The notes under the pieces are model-generated. The model saw only the letters and a list, made by a program, of their open reading frames with translations, was not told the origin of the DNA and made no database searches. The position numbers and the translations under genes were made by a program. From positions 17,943,839 to 18,007,838 of the forward strand of contig CM049316.1 in NCBI GenBank assembly GCA_026874595.1: DNA of 64,000 bases, in the 5' to 3' direction. Positions within the stretch are counted from its first letter, which is position 1, and each line of letters begins with the position of its first letter. This DNA comes from Sipunculus nudus. Lineage: Eukaryota; Annelida; Sipuncula; Golfingiida; Sipunculidae. This document shows, in pieces, positions 1 through 11,506 of the stretch.

Positions 1-42
<42 letters not shown>

Positions 43-70
43 TATATAGATGTTCATATATATATTCATA

Positions 71-111
<41 letters not shown>

Positions 112-135
112 TATTATATTATTATATTATTATAT
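1..135. repeat. Compound TA / ATT microsatellite
   Basis: The window opens inside an almost pure TA run (about 1-38). A short TATTCATATA transition follows, then ATT trinucleotides from about 74 to 135. ATT runs of this kind also form the 3' tails of LINEs elsewhere in the window, so this could be a tail, but no LINE body is visible beside it. The window edge truncates it. Confidence 0.95.
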
Positions 136-480
136 CAAAAACAGAATTTGTCTGGTTAAATATATAGCATCTCTTTCTGTGTGTTACCTATTTATAATTT
201 GATAAAGTTTCATAAAATCTAAGCCAGATGTTTGTAATTTAAATATAAAGTGTAAGAACATGCCCAGGTCATACATACAAGTGAGCCGTAAACGGTTAAA
301 CATCGTCGCCATCACACTGCCTCGCCTATAAAGAATTTTGAACTTTTTGCTGGAAATTGTATTGTATTATATAAAAGTATATTGAGTGAAGTGAACTGGC
401 CATCTGTATGCCGTTAAACTTGGGAAAATTGAGGAGACACTATTATATGCAAAATATGAAAACATATGCATATGCCGAGT

Positions 481-600
481 GAATGGAAACTGACATTCTT
501 TCAAAATAAGTGATCCAACACAGCTGTGACACTGAAATGTACGAGCTGGTGCTTCGAAATGTGCCGTTTCATTTGCTCCAGGTGCAAGCGACGGGTCAAA
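481..600 (+). repeat. 130-bp dispersed motif, copy 1
   Basis: This copy has the family's landmarks in order: GGAAACTGACATT near the start, then CTGTGACACTGAAATGTAC, about 25 variable bases, an imperfect TTTCA arm and CCAGGTGCA at the end. In better copies the GACACTGAAA and TTTCAGTGTC arms face each other and could form a stem. Other copies lie at 10691-10810, 13588-13720, 15125-15250, 23424-23552 and 23705-23800. I cannot name the family. A conserved central domain of a SINE superfamily, or an old MITE core, would fit. Confidence 0.6.
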
Positions 601-2572
601 AAATGTCACGGCTCTTGCAGATTTCAATTAATTGGAGTATTAGGAAACACAATAGCCTGTACCAAAACCTCATGTCCATCCCTTTCTGATATGAATTTTT
701 TTTATCAGTAACATTTTAAGGGAGTACATGGTACTATAAGACAGCAGATTAATGTTCCTGATTTCCAACCAGGAAACTAAATACCTTCCTTATATATACG
801 TAATCAAAGAAACAGAATTTTATTAAAATACGAGATATCAGTGTATCAGCTCTACTTATGGCGGTCATGGTTATTGGTCACATCGAAAAAACAACATCTC
901 AGTTGACAACTGCCGATTGGATGATGACATGTAAAAACTCTAAAATAATAAAATAAGGCTATTCCCACAGAGGCACATCTGATCTGTTAGATCATTGGAT
1001 AAAGTCCAGAAATTGTGAAACATAAACTAAAGGTTTATAATTCTTGAATTCTTGATTGCCTTTGTAGGCCGTCATTAGGGAAATATGTAGGGAAATATAT
1101 GCTATTAAGAAAATTATCTCGAAAAAAGGTGGGCACAGGTTGGTGGGACAGAGTATAAGGAAAAACATATGCAATAATTTAAAGACCTTCACTTCCCCAT
1201 CTCTCATAATCCTGTAACTTAAGCATGATAAAGTGATAAGAAGGATGGTTCTTAATCAGGTAGCAAAATTACAACTGTAAATTATAGAGAGTTTCACAAA
1301 GCTAAGCAGATGTTTCAGTACAAATGGCATTTGGGCTTGACCATATATCCCAATTTCATAACATAATTTTCAGAACTGCAAGATAAATTAAATATTTGAG
1401 TTCATGTACCAGGAATAATTAATTGTGTGCCATTTATATTTAATTTGAATACTTACCTTACTAATTTTTTTTCTATTTAAGTTTAATCATGTTAAATACT
1501 GATCCATAATGTTACGGAATACGGGGGAGGTTGCAGAGAGGGGAGGTTAATTCCCCTCTTTCACTGTGTAGAAACATTTTGAAAGTTAAGGTTGTAATGA
1601 TGCAGCCTCGGGTACTTTGAAAAGCATTAAGCGCTTATTTTTCCCAGCTTTTGTTAATCAAAAAGATCCCTAAAATCTTCCCCTTGATGCAAATAATGTA
1701 ATTATTTAGCCCGACAGTTAATTATTCTACTTGCAGACTCACACTACAGTAATATTGCACATACAAATTTATCACTATATAAGACAGCCGTTTGCGCCGT
1801 CTTATAACTGTATCAAAGCGATTCACTTCCCCAGGCATATTGTTCAATGTTGAAGCCAGTGTGTCAGAAATGAACTATCCACAACACACGCTGAATACAG
1901 AACTGCCGGTTGACATACGGTGATCTTAATAAATATGTTTGAGAATAGGTCCGATGATATATATGTTTCGTTGTTGAAAAATAAAAACTTGCTCCATAAA
2001 CCAAGGGAATAAAAAGACAATCGTACTTACACAAAAGTTCCTATAATAAATGTTCTTTCGTGGCTTCACATCGTGATATCATTACAGTTATTAGGTCAAA
2101 TCAGATATATTAGCCTAGGATATATGAAATTTCTTTTCTATTGCTCCTTCGCCAAGCAATATGATTTTAGATTAATAAACAATGTACCAAGGTAATTTTT
2201 GGTGCAGGATCACATATTGCCTGCTTAAATACTTTTTTGTATATCAGCAGTAATTATATTTATTTTTACATTGATTTTTTATGCATACAGTGTCACGAGA
2301 CAAGGTACCACCAAGTGTATACGACAGATCGTAATTTTTCCATCATTTCTCTTTCTATTATGCTCCTTTCCCAAATGAAAATCACCCACTTCGTTTTCCG
2401 ATTTTTTGTCACGAAATCAGTCTTCATTTCCTTCCAACAATGCTTTTTGGAAGGACCGACCGCACTCCGACCTGTCTTTTTACGTCTTTTCGTGTAGCGG
2501 TTTGATCACGCGGTAGAGAATATCAAATACTTGTGTTGTATCAGCACCAATACTGTTTATACATTCAATAAA
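601..2572. other. Unique AT-rich DNA, no gene seen
   Basis: Open frames here are short and carry no recognisable domain. A TGTTACGGAA string near 1510 resembles the end of the LTR-like elements at 18.9 and 50.1 kb, but nothing after it matches them. I see no splice-bounded exon and no RNA gene. Confidence 0.6.
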
Positions 2573-2626
2573 AGTCTACACGTGGGCCATTCCATAACTG
2601 TTATAGAATGGCCCACCCTGTAGACT
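2573..2626. other. Near-perfect 54-bp palindrome (hairpin)
   Basis: AGTCTACA (2573-2580) pairs with TGTAGACT (2619-2626). TGGGCCATTC (2583-2592) pairs with GAATGGCCCA (2606-2615). ATAA (2594-2597) pairs with TTAT (2601-2604), leaving a 3-base loop. That gives 22 paired bases with one small internal bulge and one mismatch. The loop is too small for a normal microRNA precursor, so a MITE remnant or foldback core is more likely. Confidence 0.85.
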
Positions 2627-3829
2627 ACACATTAAATTGAAAACATGTTTCCATTAAACATCCGATCCGGATATGACGTAATTGATTATCTTTTATTAAT
2701 GCAAGCTATTCACATACCTTTAATGTAGAACTTTTGTGATGTGTGAGCTTGTTTATCTACAAGCTGTTAGAAACATGGTATCTTTGGTAATGCTGATCAA
2801 TACATGTAACCTAAGTTTAATGTTTGCGTATGTGCGGAGGGGGAAAGGTAAATAGTTACAAAACGCTTCTACAAAACTCTGGTTCGTCTGTTTAGCCACA
2901 GATGTCCAACTTGAACTTGTTTGGATTATTTTACTAATATGATAATAATGATAATATTATAATAATGTTATAAACATGTGAATATAAACTAAAAAAACAG
3001 CCTGTGTCGCATTTTCTGGCATAATTTTATAATGGTTCAAGGGAATTTTAAGGGGTTAAAGGATATCGGAAGAGGCCCCTCAATGAATCTAACAATATCT
3101 ATGTAAGGTTAAATCAAATATCAGTTACCAGCACTTTTACAAAATTCCATGAGAAATTAATTGACAAGTTCGCATACAAAGGACTCGGATATGAAATGTA
3201 GTATATCGATTAGCAAGTCACAAAGTAAATAGAAAAGTCAGCTTTGAAAAGTAGAATCTAATAAGCAATCCTTTGTGAACTCGGGGGGGGGGGGGGGGGG
3301 CCTTTCCTAGATTTGAACATTTACCAAGGTTTCCCTTTATGAATAACGTTTGTATTCGAGGGAACTAGACAATAACACAGGAAAAAAAATAAAACACTAA
3401 AATAGGAAGATGAAATTCTTTATATAGAGGGTTTATGTCAGCAGAGAGCTTACTTTTGACAAAAGCATTCCAGGGATCACATCACCAAGGTACACGATCT
3501 TTGTGGGCCGATGACAATCTTTCCTTTGGTATTTTCATAATATATGTGGGACAACTCTACTGGCTTCTCTGGTCTGGGTATGTCTCTGCCGTTGTGGTGA
3601 GATATTTTTCACGATCTGTTAACACCCGGGGCGACTGCTCTGCAGGTTTAATATTTCATAAAACAAATGCGCTTTTCGTGGGTTCCTCGGTGGTATGCCC
3701 CAGAAATGCACATCGGATATTAATCTGATGGTAAAACTGTCTAATAGTTCACTGTTGGTTCCTACTTCAGGAAAACCACATTATACGAACGCAATTCGCA
3801 TATTGCATACCATGCCCGGTAAGCATAGC
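2627..3829. other. AT-rich DNA with a poly-G tract
   Basis: The stretch is mostly unique sequence. It contains an uninterrupted G run at 3283-3300, followed directly by CC. A 97-codon open frame at 3435-3728 has no recognisable domain, and I do not call it a gene. Confidence 0.6.
3283..3300 (+). repeat. Poly-G homopolymer (18 G)
   Basis: An uninterrupted run of 18 G in AT-rich surroundings. It is one of eight G or C runs of 12 or more in the window (also 11449, 12778, 22112, 34534, 35123, 40062 and 63120). It could form a G-quadruplex, and length errors in assembly are likely here. Confidence 0.95.
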
Positions 3830-4160
3830 TTTAAGCTGTTTCCGTTTTCGCGTATATGCGTGTAAAATCGCTCATATTTTTTTGTAACTGTGGTGTTTCC
3901 ATATGCCCGATAGCGTATACGCCTAAGTGCGTATATACGTAACAATTGACACATAAGCCCTTTCATGCATAAAGATCTGCGGGAACTCGGGAATTCGGGG
4001 TAAATTAACGTCAGTTAACCATCTTTTTGTGGAAGACCGGCTAGATCCACTATATACGTCTGCCAGTTCATGCATATATACGCACACTTGGAAACGCACC
4101 TTTTTTCATGCAGATACGCACATTAATAATACGCGCATATGGAATCACAGTTTTATTCTC
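3830..4160. repeat. Imperfect long inverted repeat, possible MITE
   Basis: The left arm carries AACTGTGGTGTTTCCATATG (near 3886) and GTGCGTATATACG (near 3928). The right arm carries the reverse complements, TATATACGCAC (near 4074) and GCATATGGAATCACAGTT (near 4135), with extra sequence between the blocks. The centre is near 4010. The arms are clearly related but diverged and contain indels. No transposase frame is present. This is either a decayed non-autonomous element or an old inverted duplication. Confidence 0.55.
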
Positions 4161-6750
4161 CTTTCTATCGGACTGTGTAACGATCAGTATACATTCCAAT
4201 CTATAGATCAGGTAGACTGTGCAAACAGGGCCTTCTTGTATTTGCTGCATGGTGTATATCATCCACCATCTAGTCTATAAATAGGGATGAACCCGGAACA
4301 ATATGCAACAGTAACAAACCCAACTGCATGTTATTCAGAAACTTCTGGAGATACCAAAAGTAGTGAGGACATATATTGTGAGGACAACTTGCCCCAATGT
4401 CTATAAGTTGCCAGCATGGCCTACGATATATCAGACCATACCCTTGAGACAGTCCAAATGAATATCATATAGAGAATATATGTCATATAAATATATAGGA
4501 GCAAACGATGTTTTATATCGCTAAATGTATCATGAGGGATATTGGGTTATCGACGCCAAGGAATATTAGAGCATTATAATGATATTCAATTGCTTTTCAT
4601 AGCCATTATTTTTTAATCTGACTAAGATATAAATTTTACAAATGAAAATCAATTTTGAGTATATTGGCAAATCGCCTAATTATATAGAAATATAACAGCA
4701 GGGGATGTTTTGTATCACGATATCATGAGGTTTATAAGGTTTTCATCATCAGGAAATATTTAGCATTTAAATGGTGTTCAATCCCATTTCAGTTAACTGC
4801 AATTTAATGTATGGAATCATGCTAATTCTCCCCGAGAAATTTTTTTTTAATTGTATTAAAATAAAATAACAACCATCGAGCAGGATGGAACACTAAACTA
4901 TTAAACAGGGCAAAATTATGACCCTACTTTTACTTTATATACTTTTTATACTTTAAAGTCTTCCTTCTTTTTATTCTTTACTCAGTCAGTGCATTTCGAA
5001 TTTAAAAGTTATTCAAACAAATGAAAACATAAATCAAGAAATCAGATATTGATAAGAATAGAAATTTAAACCTTTTAATAAAGGTTTGACTTAATAATAG
5101 ATATTAATTATTATTTGTTATTTGATGTACGTCTCATTGTGTATAGTATTTAAAAAAAAATAAAGCTAGCGATTTGTGATTTTTATCATTGGGCATACCG
5201 CCAAAATATTTAGAAGCAAACAATCAGAAACGAAGCAAAGATCAGAAAACTGCGTTACATTCATGACTTGCAGTTATTTCAATAAGCAAGTGGCCTAAAA
5301 TATATCCACTAATTAAAAAAGAAGATTTATTCATGGGGCATTTTCTGGACTTTGAGAGTTGCAATAGTTTGTGAATAATCCTCGAACAAGCACTGTCTAC
5401 AGTAAATGGGAAGAAATAATGGAATCCACGTTCTTTTATTAAGATGAGTTAATACCAAAGAATAACTATTCTGTTTTATGTAACAGCAAAGATACTAGAT
5501 ATAGTGTAGATCTTTGGTGACACTACAGGAATAGGTCACATTGATCCAACATAGTAAAATGTGACAGACCATGGTATGAACTCAGTGACAAAGGTCTAGT
5601 ATTCTGGATTTATTGTCCGGAATGAAATATAACAGACTTGATCTTTAATATGTTTTTTTAAAGCCTTAATGAAACATTTGCAGAGTATCATGTCAGTATA
5701 ATATATGGATAAATGAAAATCAATGCACTCTTCGCAAGAGGACTGAATTCCCCATCGGGGTGAAGTACTGTGAAAATGCTTGCTTTGAATTAAATGGAAT
5801 CTGAGCCTAACATAAGTCTATTTCGGTTTTGCTTAGGCTTCCTTTTTTTGATAGGGATAAATCGAACAGGGAGACATAGACCGATAACTCAGCTGAAACC
5901 AGTCTAGTACATGGTGGATTACGGTGTAATGAAGATTGGTCGAGAGATCCATATAGGTAATCCTGAGCAGTGAGGAAAGATGAAGTCAAAATTGACAAAA
6001 AAAATCGCCAGAAATGTAAAAGAAAGTACACCAACACATTATTACGTGATAGGACCAATAATATATATCTGCCATTCGAATTGGAACTGGGTATAAATTA
6101 CTGATTTGAAATATTGCGTCGCATGTAAAATGTTGACAGCAGACAGATGGACAGACAGACAGACTGAGAGGATGAATTATTTTCCTCATTTACTCTTTGC
6201 ATAGAGTCAGTAACTGAAAATAATTCATGCCATATTAAACATCTGTTGTGTTTCCTTAAATTTACTCATAACATGAATTCAAGTTAGTCTATGTTACAGG
6301 ACAGATGTATTTATTAATCAGGCTGGGCTTCGTATTTTCAATTTATACCGGATTAAATAACATAATTTTGGAGACTTCTTCCTATTATCGCTTCACTAGT
6401 CCTCTGGTAGCGACAGCTTGTCACCCCAAACGTCGATTTTAGATGAACTGAAGACGATGGGGTGACAGTACAAGCTATTGGGTTCGCATCAATTCTAGTA
6501 TGTGCAGATGTGCACGCCATTTCTGACACTACTTTTTCATTTTCATCCACTTCTCGAACTGTTATTTTCCTGAGTTAAGACAAAAAGTGACGTTATTCTG
6601 TTGGGGAAAATAATAATTATTACATCCACGGTTGACTTACGTGTAAACGTGCAGCAGTTTTTAATTCCGAGGCTGGTTTTACTCGAAAAACTCGTCTCCA
6701 CGTCTGTCAGCGGGGAATCATAACTTCCGGTAGGGGATTTCCAAACGGCT
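4161..6750. other. Unique AT-rich DNA, no gene seen
   Basis: No recognisable coding exon, RNA gene or transposon end. A short GACAGATGGACAGACAGACAG tract (about 6140-6163) is a simple GACA/GACG repeat of the type that ends bivalve repeat families. Confidence 0.6.
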
Positions 6751-8341
6751 ATGTGTAAAACTCGGAAGTCCGTAGTCGGAAGCAAGGACTTTTTTTTAAG
6801 CAATGATCGAAGCATAATTAAAATGCTACTACATCAATGGAAAGTACCTTTTTATTTTTATTGATAGAATAAGGTCTTTTTTTATCATCATTTAAAATAA
6901 TCAAAGTTATCCACCCGAAGTTAATGACCATTTTTTGCTCGGAAATGCCCGGTTATGGTCAAAATGTGTAAAACTCGGAAGCCAGTAATGGCAAATGCAC
7001 TGGTCATCATATTGTCAGCAAACGTGTCAAGCTTTTTCAATTTCTTCAGTATCATGTATTTTTCATAAATTCAATCTGTTTTGTAACATTCATGATGCTG
7101 TTTTTTTAATAATATATTATATTGATATTTTATTTCATTTTGTAAAACAAGATTATTTTAACTCATCAATATTTTACGCTGTTACCGCATTTTATGTTGA
7201 TGGAAACATGAAAAAAATAAAGGTTTTGATAATATTTTATACATGTGCCCCTATAAAAATCACCCTGATAATATCATAGAGACTTAAACAGAAAATTTGA
7301 CAGAACCAAAAAAGCGTCCAGTTAATGTTTTTACAAGTTGTTTCGAACAAAATATTTTATTTTTAATGTATAAATTGAAAAACATTTTCCTCTTCCATTG
7401 ACCAAAAAAAAAAATTCATCAGTATTATGAATCTCTTAGACTCTTATCTATTATGTAATACTTTTTATGCCAAATTATATTTTACATTTCATGGTCTGGT
7501 TGCATTTATATATATATTATATAAACAAAATTGTAATTTCTTATCGAGATCCTTGTAATCGTACAGTAATATGAAGTTGAAGGGTGCACATTCTGGTTAT
7601 ATGCCCTTATCATGCAATCATTTGCAAACATACTTTAATATATTAATAAATACCCATATATTTGAAGTTGATATGTGATGTTGAAACACCAGGAGTGAAA
7701 TTAATATAATATAAATATCGAGATTGATAAAGTTTGAAAAAAAGAGTCAAAAACTTGAAAAAGAATTAATTCTAGTTTTAAAAAAATATTTGCTTAAATT
7801 CGTAAATCGATCAGATTATATAATAATACATGTATTAGTATGTTATATATTATCTGGACTTTTTTATCCCTTTTCTAAGATATAAATGTAACATTTTTTT
7901 TAAATATTGTTGAACTCTAACATATTGAAAGACATTTCGTTTTTGCATATGATACATGTATGTTTGTTCCAGCGATGACCTTCTGGGATATATTGAATTT
8001 TCATATTTGTTCAACGTATGGAAAATATATTACTATATTTTATTTTGAATGACATCGTAATTTATAACTGTATTTTAATGCCGTACAAGGGTTAATTATA
8101 CCATATTAATTATGCAGTGGTGCATCCATAGAGGGCGCAAGCCCGTTCAGACGTATATCTCTTAATTTTCATTTCTTTTCCAGATTACTTTTTTTATTCC
8201 CTAGCAATTTCATTATTATATTTATTACTTTCCAATTCATAAATTGGTGATTTACTCCACTGAGAGAGCATACAAATATGTACTAGTATAATGAGATAGG
8301 AAGTATTTCCGTTATCACACTTTACTCGATAATAACACCGA

Positions 8342-8389
<48 letters not shown>

Positions 8390-8800
8390 TTTACAAATAA
8401 AAAAATAAGAACTTATAGTTTTCCGATTATGTGTCATGTATTGCATCATACACTCATTATAAGCAGAATCGTGCATAAGCAATTTTAATATATGCATGCA
8501 ACTATAATTATAATGAAACTGTATTTTGGGCACAGTGCGTCTCTGTGACTTCCGAGTTATACACATTGGATAACATCCAAGCACTTCTGACTGACTTCCG
8601 AGATGGCTTCCGAGCACAAAATCTTCTATAACGTTCAGATTAAACAATGGATAACTATTATTCTTCACAGAATGATAAAAAAAGATCTTATTCTATCGGG
8701 GAAAAAACCAAAACGGTATTGAAGCGTTAGCATTTGTATATGCTTTAAACTGCTTTCGTTGGTTTCCGGCTTCCGGCTTCCGACTTCCAATTTTACATAC
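6751..8800. repeat. AT-rich block bounded by inverted CTCGGAAG motifs
   Basis: ATGTGTAAAACTCGGAAG occurs at 6751-6768 and 6964-6981. Its reverse complement, with one mismatch, lies at 8549-8566, and related inverted copies (TTCCGGCTTCCGACTTCC) run to about 8800. Between them the DNA is very AT-rich and holds a TA microsatellite. This arrangement suggests a foldback-type or TIR element of about 2 kb, possibly a composite. I see no transposase and have not established a target duplication. Confidence 0.5.
8343..8386. repeat. TA dinucleotide microsatellite
   Basis: About 22 uninterrupted TA units inside the 6.75-8.8 kb block. A 117-codon minus-strand frame runs through it only because TA repeats lack stops in that phase. 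Confidence 0.97.
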
Positions 8801-9469
8801 ACGACCGCGCCATGACACATTTAGTTTTGAATGAGAAGTACCGCTTCACGTGAATCGGTGCCACAGTGATGAAAGGAGGTAATAATTGTAATTATTTTTG
8901 TGTAACAACATTTTTTCTTCGATATTTAGCACATATAATACGACTATATAAGCCTGTGATGCCAAATAATACCAGACAGCAAATATTTTGATCCGACCCT
9001 TAGAATGGGCGTTCTGTTGTGACTGCCATCATGACTCCAGGCCCTATCAGTTTTTTTTTCCGAAGGCCTGAGTGTCATGTTGTCATGGCTAGTCCTCTGG
9101 GTGAGTGCTTCTTTTCTGTTTATGTTGATCCTTGTTAGCAACAGCCAAAAATAACGTGTACTTGAATGTTTCATATTTAGTATTCAGTAAGTTAAATTAA
9201 AGTATTTTATTTCTGTATAAACCCCGTATTATCATACCGTATATTAACAGGTTATATCATGTTAAATTAAATGTTGGTCTCCAGATGTTTCTGGTCATCA
9301 TACAACAAAAATCGTTTCTGTTGCAATTTTTTCCAGGATTGGCTGAAAAATCAAGTAAAATGATTAGAATAATATGATTCTTGGAGAAACATGATGAGTT
9401 GAACAACTAACTGTGGGTTTAAATTTGATCCTGTGTGTTCAGTGTGTACAGCCTAACATTTTTATTTTT

Positions 9470-9860
9470 TTTGTCCCGTTTCCCCCACACTTTTAAGAAT
9501 AGCCCCCTCTTGTTTTACTAAATACCAAAATTTTATGCTTGTAATTCATGATATATCATTTAAATGAAACACGTGAACGATATGAAATTTAAAGATTAAC
9601 AATCTGTGAAAACTTAAACTGTCGCAACTATTATTCTGACTTATATTTACTTTGACTCATACACTTCACCAAACCGCATGAGACACTTAACGTAAGATGT
9701 AGAGAGATTCAAACTTATTCAAGAAATCAATGAAAAAAATGTAATTTAAACAAACTCACTTAGGAAAGACAACTGTTTAGACTGGTTATCTGAAATCAAT
9801 CCGGTGGTAATCTGAACACGGGGAATCTAAAATCGCTACACTGGGGAAGGAATTGTATAA
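9470..9860 (+). repeat. Dispersed repeat with GGTAATCTGAAATC tail, copy 1
   Basis: It aligns by eye with 62740-63172 along most of its length. Shared landmarks are CCCCCACAC, AAACTGTCGCAA, TTTGACTCATAC, ATAGAGAGATTCAAAC and finally degenerate GGTAATCTGAA units. A shorter copy lies at 30465-30705. All three have the same orientation. The tail is a degenerate short tandem repeat; there is no open frame. The repeat class is unknown to me; a non-autonomous element with a minisatellite-like 3' end would fit. Confidence 0.7.
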
Positions 9861-10437
9861 CATCATTGAGTTACATTTGAAACCCAATCAGTATCATTGC
9901 AAATTAATCACCACCGAGTGCTAGGATATCGTATTGTTTTTTTATCGTCTTTGTCGAGACAAGTCAGAGCCGAGATCTTACCGACAGAAAATAATTAAGT
10001 TCCTCGTTTAAAATTTCCCATTCCTGCACTCTTTTGTCCCTGCTCTGTCCTTTTTTTGTTTGTGATAAAATTAATCTTCCCTCATTGTAATCGGGTATCC
10101 AAAACAGTCAAGTGTACTTTGTACATCATGCGGTTTTTTTTTTTTTCCTTTTCCCTTTGTCGCTATAGTTTGTACCTTTGGTTTTGACAAGACGACCTCG
10201 TGGGCAAGAATGTTCGACCTTTTTCGGTTTAACATATTTAAAGACTTTGCATAAGTGGCTTTTACGTCTAAATTTCTAAATGGTTAATTGAAAAAAGTCC
10301 TCAATTCACATTCATTTTTAAAGTGAAATGGCAATATTTACTAATACAATTTATGAAATTATTATATTCTTATAATTATAAAATTCTGCTCTTAAAGTCC
10401 GAATGAGAATAAATTGGGTTGGCTGTTTAAATAAATT

Positions 10438-10510
10438 TTATAAATAGTTCCTTTTGAGTTTTATAACGAGCGTTGGATAATTAATTAATAAAACTCAAAA
10501 GGAATTATAA
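10438..10510. other. 17-bp perfect hairpin with 23-base loop
   Basis: TTCCTTTTGAGTTTTAT (10448-10464) is the exact reverse complement of ATAAAACTCAAAAGGAA (10488-10504). TTATAA lies just outside both arms, and with a 4-base bulge it would lengthen the stem. The size is compatible with a small structured RNA or a microRNA-like precursor, but a short MITE end pair is equally likely. Confidence 0.85.
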
Positions 10511-10569
10511 GATCATGCACATCTTTTTAAGGAGTGAGGCACTTGATTTAGCCTAGATTTTATTTACAG

Positions 10570-10960
10570 AAAAATAGACAAATCCTCTTTAAATACACAA
10601 TTCAAGTAGTATATTTCCCATATTTCATATGCTCATTCTATATTCATAATATTCTTAATTGAAATCAGCAGTAACACTTGCAATCATTTCACCCGTCACA
10701 TGTACCAGGAGACACTGAAACAGACACATTCCTTTCATAAGCTTGTATATTTCACGGCGGAATCAAATTACTTTGGATATTTACATCCATGTTAATTCCA
10801 ATGTCTGCTGATTTACTTTTTGTAATGCAATGAAAATATGATTGGTGTGTCGGTTTCCAAAGTAATTCTGTATTACCTTTTAAAGATCAGCGGCATGATA
10901 ATTTTCTCAAATTTATCAGGATTTAAGATATTAAATTGCGATAAGATATTAAATCTGGTA
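10570..10960. repeat. Duplicated block, unit C (most diverged copy)
   Basis: This stretch matches the first part of units A and B in order: TTGAAATCA, then the 130-bp motif on the minus strand (10691-10810), then GGCATGATAATTTTCTC and the short AAATCTGG string. It lacks the LINE tail carried by A and B. It may be an older duplicate of the same block, or an independent insertion of a larger repeat that contains the 130-bp motif. Confidence 0.6.
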
Positions 10961-11164
10961 TTAAACCTGCCCATACTTTATTAAAATACCTCTGACAAAC
11001 AACTTTTAATTAATTTTTAATAGGAAAACATTTACTGTTTACTCCATTTGACATAGGTAGGTCCTGCTTCCTTCATCACAGGCGGACAGGCACTCGATTC
11101 AGGTTTCCTACAATCATATGTTATCAGTTTATTGCCTCCGTTGAGGGGGTGGGGGTGGGGGTAG

Positions 11165-11506
11165 TGCGTTCATTACCCTTCGTTTCTGTGTTTATGTGTG
11201 TGTCTGTGGGTGCTCACATCATAACTCATGTTATCATGAACGTGATTTCATGGAGCTTTCAGGGCCTTTCGGGAATGGGCTAATGAAAAATCGATTAGGG
11301 TTTGTTGTGGATCCGACAATTGATCCGAATTCAGGAACGTCATCAAGGAATATTCCAAAATGTACAGTAATTATGCATGAATGAACCTAGGAATATGGGC
11401 CGAATAAGCAAATACAAACACGGTTTTTTTAACATACAACAAAAGTGACCCCCCCCCCCCGGGCACACATACATAGCGGAGGCTTGCATTCCTTAGGTTT
11501 CTAGTT
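11165..11506 (+). repeat. Dispersed TTTCTAGTT-ended repeat, copy 1
   Basis: It aligns with 46870-47207. Shared strings include TTTCGGGAATG, a GATTAG/GATTAGATTTTG block, GTGGATCCG, AGGAACGTCAT and GAATATGGGC. Both copies end in GAGGCTTGCATTCC followed by TTTCTAGTT (11498-11506 here). From memory this type is abundant in bivalve genomes and behaves like a non-autonomous DNA element with AACTAGAAA/TTTCTAGTT ends. Here the left terminus is missing and a C12 run interrupts the right part. The 62-codon frame inside it is part of the repeat, not a gene. Confidence 0.75.

Noticed and set aside
8315-8668. 117-codon minus-strand open frame
   Set aside because: It runs through a TA microsatellite and the inverted CTCGGAAG motifs, and has no protein-like conserved part.
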